24,670 bases of DNA from an uncultured Alistipes sp. (lineage in GTDB: Bacteria > Bacteroidota > Bacteroidia > Bacteroidales > Rikenellaceae): positions 1 through 24,670 of the forward strand of contig USCH01000022.1 of NCBI GenBank assembly GCA_900553175.1, in the 5' to 3' direction. A program made the translations under genes and the position numbers. The notes below the pieces were generated by a model. That model worked only from the letters and a program-made list of their open reading frames with translations. It did not search any database and was not told the origin of the DNA. Shown one piece after another: positions 21,095-24,670 of this stretch (position 1 is its first letter; every line of letters starts with the position of its first letter).

Positions 21095-22498
21095 TCAGGA
21101 CTCCGCCTCCCCGGATTTCCGGCGGATGTAGCTGTCGATGGCCTGTGCGGCCGTGCGGCCCGCACCCATGGCCAGAATCACGGTGGCGGCGCCCGTCACG
21201 GCATCGCCTCCGGCGAAGACGCCCTCGCGCGTCGTCGCTCCCGTTTCGTCGGCCGTGATGCAGCCGCGGCGGTCGGTCGAAAGTCCTGCGGTCGTGGCGG
21301 CCAGCAGCGGGTTGGGCGAGGTGCCGAGCGCCATGATTACGACGTCGCATTCGATTTCGAACTCCGATCCGGGCTTTTCGACCGGCGAGCGGCGGCCGCT
21401 CGCATCGGGCTCGCCGAGCTCCATCTCCACGCAGCGCATGCCGCGCACCCAGCCGTCGTCCGTGGCGAGTATTTCGACCGGATTGGTCAGCATGCGGAAG
21501 CGGATGCCCTCGGCTTTGGCGTGGTGCACCTCCTCGGCGCGGGCCGGGAGCTCCTTTTCGCTGCGGCGGTAGATGATCGTCGCCTCGGCGCCCAGCCGGC
21601 GTGCCGTGCGCACGGCATCCATCGCCACGTTGCCGCCTCCGACGACCGCCACGCGCCGGCCCGCGTGGATGGGCGTGTCGTACTCCTCGTCGTAGGCCCG
21701 CATGAGATTGGCCCGCGTCAGAAATTCGTTGGCCGAAACCACGCCGTTGAGATTCTCGCCCGGAATGCCCATGAAGCGCGGCAGACCGGCGCCCGAGCCG
21801 ATGAAAACGGCGTCGAACCCTTCGTCGTCGAGCAGCGAGTCGATCGTCACGGTGCGGCCCACGATCACGTCGGTTTCGATTTCGACGCCCAGACGGCGCA
21901 CCTGCTCGATTTCGCGGGCCACGATCCGCTCTTTCGGAAGACGGAATTCGGGGATGCCGTAGACCAGCACGCCGCCCACCTTGTGGAGCGCCTCGAAGAT
22001 CTTCACCTCGTAACCCATCTTGGCCAGGTCTCCGGCGCAGGCCAGTCCGGCCGGGCCGCTGCCGATGACCGCCACGCGGTGGCCGTTGCGGGGGGCCGTG
22101 TCGACGGCGAAAGCCTCCTGTTCCAGCTTCCAGTCACCGACGAAACGCTCCAGCTTGCCGATGGCCACCGCCTCGCCCTTGATGCCCAGAATGCACGAGC
22201 CCTCGCATTGGGTCTCCTGCGGGCATACGCGGCCGCAGATCGAGGGCAGCGAGCTGTCGCGCGAAATGACGGCGGCCGCACCGGCCGTGTCGCCCCGGTG
22301 CAGGGCGGCGATGAATCCGGGGATGTCGATCCCCACGGGGCAGGCGGCCACGCAGCGGGGATTCTTGCAGTTGAGGCAGCGCGACGCCTCGAGCGTCGCC
22401 TCGGCGAGGTCGTAGCCGCAGCAGACCTCCTCGAAGTTCGTGGCCCGGCGTGCCGGGTCCTGTTCGCGCACGGGGGTGCGCGGTATCCTGTTTGCCAT
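21095..22498 (-). CDS. nfnB: NfnB subunit (glutamate-synthase-small-subunit-like), electron-bifurcating
   Basis: 467 residues, GltD-like flavoprotein. Cluster-binding motifs in the N-terminus: C41-x2-C44-x4-C49-x3-C53-P and C88-x3-C92-x5-C98-x3-C102. A FAD-binding Rossmann motif follows in RVAVIGSGPAGLACAG, then an NADP-type Rossmann in RVAVVGGGNVAMDAVRTARRLGA. Length fits NfnB / stand-alone GltA-type proteins annotated 'glutamate synthase (NADPH), homotetrameric'. The adjacent NfnA gene and the absence of a large GltB subunit gene argue for NfnAB (NADH-dependent reduced ferredoxin:NADP+ oxidoreductase), which couples reduced ferredoxin and NADH to form two NADPH. Cytoplasmic. ATG at 22498 is 2 nt after the nfnA stop, so the pair is coupled. 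The C-terminus is GGDAVTGAATVILAMGAGRTAAQAID, the family FAD-binding end. A GltD role in glutamate synthesis cannot be excluded. Confidence 0.92.
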   Translation of the reverse strand: MANRIPRTPVREQDPARRATNFEEVCCGYDLAEATLEASRCLNCKNPRCVAACPVGIDIPGFIAALHRGDTAGAAAVISRDSSLPSICGRVCPQETQCEGSCILGIKGEAVAIGKLERFVGDWKLEQEAFAVDTAPRNGHRVAVIGSGPAGLACAGDLAKMGYEVKIFEALHKVGGVLVYGIPEFRLPKERIVAREIEQVRRLGVEIETDVIVGRTVTIDSLLDDEGFDAVFIGSGAGLPRFMGIPGENLNGVVSANEFLTRANLMRAYDEEYDTPIHAGRRVAVVGGGNVAMDAVRTARRLGAEATIIYRRSEKELPARAEEVHHAKAEGIRFRMLTNPVEILATDDGWVRGMRCVEMELGEPDASGRRSPVEKPGSEFEIECDVVIMALGTSPNPLLAATTAGLSTDRRGCITADETGATTREGVFAGGDAVTGAATVILAMGAGRTAAQAIDSYIRRKSGEAES

Positions 22499-22500
22499 GA

Positions 22501-23382
22501 TTATTTGTCCAGTCCGATTTTACATTGGTGACCTGCGGCGCGTTCGGCGGCGATGGCGGCGGCGCGCTGCTCCTGGGTGCGGTACATGCCCTGACGGCGC
22601 ATCGCCTCGTCGAAATCGACCTGGTGGGCATCGAATTCGGGGCCGTCGACGCAGGTGAAACGCGTCCGTCCGCCCACGCTCACGCGGCAGGCGCCGCACA
22701 TCCCCGTGCCGTCGACCATCAGGGCGTTGAGCGAAACGGTGGTCTTCAGACCGTATTTCCGGGTGGTCAGCGCCACGAACTTCATCATCACCATCGGCCC
22801 GATGGCCACGCATTCGTCGTAGCGGTTGCCTTCGGCGACGAGCTGTTCGAAAAGTTGCGTCACCAGCCCCTTGAATCCTTCGGAGCCGTCGTCCGTGGCG
22901 ATGTACAGGCGGTCGGCCACGGCCCGCATCTCGTCGGTGTAGATGAGCATCTCTTTGTTCTTGGCACCGATGATGACGTCGGCTCCGATGCCGTGTTCGC
23001 GGAGCCATTTGACCTGGGGATAGACGGGTGCCGTGCCCACGCCACCGCCGATGAAGAGGTAGCGGCGCCTGCGCAGTTCCTCCTCGGGCAGCGACACGAA
23101 CTCCGAGGGGCGGCCGAGCGGTCCGGCGAAGTCGGCGAGGGCTTCGCCGGGCTTCAGGGCGCAGATTTTGCGCGTCGAGACGCCGATGGTCTGGGTGACG
23201 ATCGTCACGCTGCCGGCCGCAGCGTCGAAATCGGCTATGGTGAGCGGGATGCGCTCGCCCCGTTCGTCGGCGCGCACGATGACGAACTGTCCGGGCCGGG
23301 CGGCCCGGGCGACGCGCGGAGCGAGGATCTTCATGAGAAAGATGCCTTCGGCGAGGCGTCGTTTTTCGAGAATGGGATACAT
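22501..23382 (-). CDS. nfnA: NfnA subunit (sulfide/dihydroorotate-dehydrogenase-like FAD/NAD protein)
   Basis: 293 residues. FAD/NAD(H)-binding ferredoxin-reductase fold: RPGQFVIV and RIPLTIADF at the flavin site, then YLFIGGGVGTAPVYPQVKWL (NAD-binding glycine motif). The C-terminal [2Fe-2S] site uses D224-x4-C229-x2-C232-x11-C244 in VDGTGMCGACRVSV...FTC. PyrK proteins have Cys in the first position; Asp there is reported for NfnA, which supports the Nfn assignment. The segment DGPEFDAHQVDFDEAM is also typical. It is the NADH-oxidising small subunit that passes electrons to NfnB. The C-terminal tail of about 30 residues after EAMRRQG is Ala/Arg-rich. It sits 15 nt after the DUF1573 gene stop and 2 nt before nfnB. 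Confidence 0.92.
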   Translation of the reverse strand: MYPILEKRRLAEGIFLMKILAPRVARAARPGQFVIVRADERGERIPLTIADFDAAAGSVTIVTQTIGVSTRKICALKPGEALADFAGPLGRPSEFVSLPEEELRRRRYLFIGGGVGTAPVYPQVKWLREHGIGADVIIGAKNKEMLIYTDEMRAVADRLYIATDDGSEGFKGLVTQLFEQLVAEGNRYDECVAIGPMVMMKFVALTTRKYGLKTTVSLNALMVDGTGMCGACRVSVGGRTRFTCVDGPEFDAHQVDFDEAMRRQGMYRTQEQRAAAIAAERAAGHQCKIGLDK

Positions 23383-23397
23383 ATCGTCGGTTTGGGT

Positions 23398-24474
23398 TTA
23401 ATCTTCGATCAGGGCCGTTATGCGCATCCTGCGCATGGGGCGGAGCGGATCGTTGGTGAATAGCAGCAGGTGTTCGATGAAGGGGCCGTAGTCGAGCTGC
23501 GAGGGGTCGAGCCGCAGCTCGACCCGGCAGCTGCCGTGCGGGGCGATCCGGCGGCCCGGCGCCAGGGTCACAGCCACGCGTCCGTCGTTTTCCACGGCCC
23601 GCACGATCAGGTCGCTGCGGCCCGTGTTCGAGAGGGTGAAGGAGAACCGCCGGACGGGGCCTGTGCGTTTGACGGCGCCCAGCTTGATGATCGGATCGCT
23701 TACCTGGGCCTGCGGAGCGCGCTCCGCGGGTGTCGAGGCGGGATCGTCGACGGCCAGGGCGTGAGCCACGATGGCCGTGCCGTTGCTGCGCCCGTTCACG
23801 CGGAGCTCCAGTGCGTCGCGCAGCGAGCCGTAGCGGGGCGTGTCGGCCGGGATGAGGTACGAAAGGGTGATCGACCCGCGCTGGCCCGGTGCGATCGTTT
23901 CGGGGCACTCGACCGTCAGGAGCCCGCTCTCGACCGTGGGGTGCAGCTCGAGGCGCAGCGGGCGGTCCGAGGTGTTGACGAGGCCCAGGGCCGACTGCAC
24001 GCGTTTGCCGGGATAGATATAGGTGAAGGCGCAGAGCGTTTCGTCGAGCCGCACGCCTCCGCCCGCATCGACGGGATACGACTCTTCGATGGCTTTCTCC
24101 CGCGGCGTGACGCTGCCGCACACCGAGAGCGTGGCGATCCGCTTCCGTTCGGTCGAATAGACGCCCAGTTCCCGGTCGAACGTTCCGGGGCGGTTCATCG
24201 GGTCGTAGGTGACGGTGATGCGGGTCGAATCGCCCGGCAGGACGGGTTTGCGCGAAAATTCGGGCACGGTGCAGCCGCACGAGGTGACCACGTCGAGGAT
24301 GACGACCGGCTGTTCGGAACGGTTCACGCCCGTAAAGACATGGCTCACGCGCCCGCCCGCCTCGTCGATACGCCCGAAGTCCCACCGGTCGGTTTCGAAC
24401 GTCAGCTGGGCCCGGGCCGTCGAGGCGGCGCACAAGGTCAGGAAAAAGAGCGCGATATGTTTTTCGAGCGTCAT
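23398..24474 (-). CDS. Secreted DUF1573 Ig-like protein
   Basis: 358 residues from ATG at 24474. The frame also opens at 24546, but that lies upstream of the predicted -7 element (24504-24497), so MTLEKHIALFFLTLCAASTARAQ, a good signal peptide, is the likely N-terminus. The first domain has the DUF1573 pattern: FETDRWDFGRIDEAGGRVSHVFTGVNRSEQPVVILDVVTSCGCTVPEF, with the characteristic CGCT, then GDSTRITVTYDP. Further beta-rich domains follow (about 130-240 and 250-358), each ending in an NTGRSDL- or FTND-type strand, typical of ASPM/SPD-2/hydin-like Ig folds. Function unknown; such proteins are secreted and abundant in Bacteroidetes. It is first in a run with nfnA and nfnB, but no functional link is known; shared transcription is inferred from the 15-nt gap. 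Confidence 0.9.
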   Translation of the reverse strand: MTLEKHIALFFLTLCAASTARAQLTFETDRWDFGRIDEAGGRVSHVFTGVNRSEQPVVILDVVTSCGCTVPEFSRKPVLPGDSTRITVTYDPMNRPGTFDRELGVYSTERKRIATLSVCGSVTPREKAIEESYPVDAGGGVRLDETLCAFTYIYPGKRVQSALGLVNTSDRPLRLELHPTVESGLLTVECPETIAPGQRGSITLSYLIPADTPRYGSLRDALELRVNGRSNGTAIVAHALAVDDPASTPAERAPQAQVSDPIIKLGAVKRTGPVRRFSFTLSNTGRSDLIVRAVENDGRVAVTLAPGRRIAPHGSCRVELRLDPSQLDYGPFIEHLLLFTNDPLRPMRRMRITALIED

Positions 24475-24496
24475 GCTGCTGTGGCTGTCGGATATG

Positions 24497-24529
24497 CAAA
24501 GGTACATTTTTTGCGAAAAAATCGTGCAA
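24497..24529 (-). promoter_or_regulatory. Promoter of DUF1573-nfnA-nfnB unit
   Basis: Minus strand TTG (24529-24527), 22-bp spacer, TACCTTTG (24504-24497). The spacer contains the near-palindrome TTTTTTCGCAAAAAA (24521-24507). Confidence 0.6.
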
Positions 24530-24533
24530 AATT

Positions 24534-24563
24534 TTGCAGGAAACAATTTTTGCTATATATTTG
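24534..24563 (+). promoter_or_regulatory. Promoter of tRNA-Asn
   Basis: TTG at 24534-24536, 19-bp spacer, TATATTTG at 24556-24563; both elements fit the Bacteroidetes consensus. The -7 element ends about 32 nt before the tRNA 5' end, so the primary transcript has a short leader removed by RNase P. Confidence 0.65.
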
Positions 24564-24595
24564 CACTCCGAAACGACCGGTAAACCGGATCGGAT

Positions 24596-24669
24596 GCCTG
24601 AATAGCTCAGTTGGTTAGAGCACATGACTGTTAATCATGGGGTCCTAGGTTCAAGTCCTTGTTCAGGCG
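24596..24669 (+). tRNA. trnN: tRNA-Asn (GTT)
   Basis: Cloverleaf can be drawn: acceptor stem GCCTGAA (24596-24602) with TTCAGGC (24662-24668), discriminator G at 24669, anticodon stem CATGA/TCATG, loop CTGTTAA with anticodon GTT at 24630-24632, and a T-arm with TTCAAGT. The D-arm has AGCTCAGTTGGTTAGAG. The window ends one base after the discriminator, so whether CCA is encoded cannot be seen. Asn-GTT is the standard decoder for AAC/AAU. Confidence 0.95.
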
Positions 24670-24670
24670 C

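Noticed and set aside
21095..22498. Assignment as a true GltD subunit of glutamate synthase
   Set aside because: No large-subunit gene is adjacent, while an NfnA gene is coupled directly upstream; GltD remains possible but less likely.
24475..24546. ATG at 24546 as start of the DUF1573 gene
   Set aside because: The added N-terminus is encoded upstream of the predicted promoter -7 element and would bury the signal peptide inside the protein.

Overview
The window looks like chromosomal backbone of a high-GC member of the Bacteroidales, most likely Alistipes or a related Rikenellaceae genus. That placement is inference. It rests on Bacteroidetes-type promoters (TTG, 19-23 bp, TAnnTTTG) before many genes, few Shine-Dalgarno sequences, an ATP-dependent PEP carboxykinase, a CfxA/CepA-like class A beta-lactamase, a DUF4254-GT9 pair, a DUF1573 protein and an S9B dipeptidyl peptidase. 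I see no insertion sequence, integrase, phage gene or CRISPR array. High GC leaves very long open frames antisense to real genes; these are shadows.

Layout. 1-1101 (-): 3'-truncated hemW. 1470-3077 (+): pckA, ended by a UUCG-loop terminator. 3136-4110 (-): class A beta-lactamase. 4343-5658 (-): frr and pyrH, a translation/pyrimidine pair with its own terminator. 5899-9194 (+): a SUI1/YciH-type initiation factor followed 2 nt later by a 981-codon gene with GTG start. That gene encodes an unusual secreted protein with an HExxH metalloprotease-like domain, a propeller-like middle and an outer-membrane beta-barrel-like end. 9337-12784 (+): class A PBP1A-type peptidoglycan synthase and aspartate-semialdehyde dehydrogenase (diaminopimelate/lysine branch). 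A G-rich spacer with a G-quadruplex motif then precedes the Fe-type superoxide dismutase gene (13049-13660). 13751-15277 (+): a GT22 (ALG9/PIG-B-like) mannosyltransferase-type membrane protein.

A bidirectional terminator at 15302 separates this from a minus-strand group: a GH73-like muramidase/glucosaminidase with LysM repeats (18322-19332), an unrecognised 227-aa protein (17631-18314) and dipeptidyl peptidase IV (15359-17494, TTG start). At 19311-19387 two well-formed promoters of opposite strand overlap; the rightward one serves a DUF4254 gene overlapping a GT9 heptosyltransferase-like gene (19405-21016). After another bidirectional terminator comes the minus-strand run DUF1573 lipid/periplasm-type protein gene, nfnA, nfnB (24474-21095), the latter two being an electron-bifurcating NADH-dependent ferredoxin:NADP+ oxidoreductase. 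A tRNA-Asn gene closes the window.

Themes are cell-envelope building and remodelling (PBP1A, Asd, GT22, GT9, muramidase, the metalloprotease-barrel protein), periplasmic peptide use (DPP IV) and anaerobic redox/energy metabolism (PckA, NfnAB, SOD). The most unusual items are the protease-propeller-barrel fusion, the overlapping face-to-face promoters at 19.3 kb, a 20-bp repeat shared by two intergenic spacers, and the G4-rich sod leader. No wholly new multi-gene system is evident.
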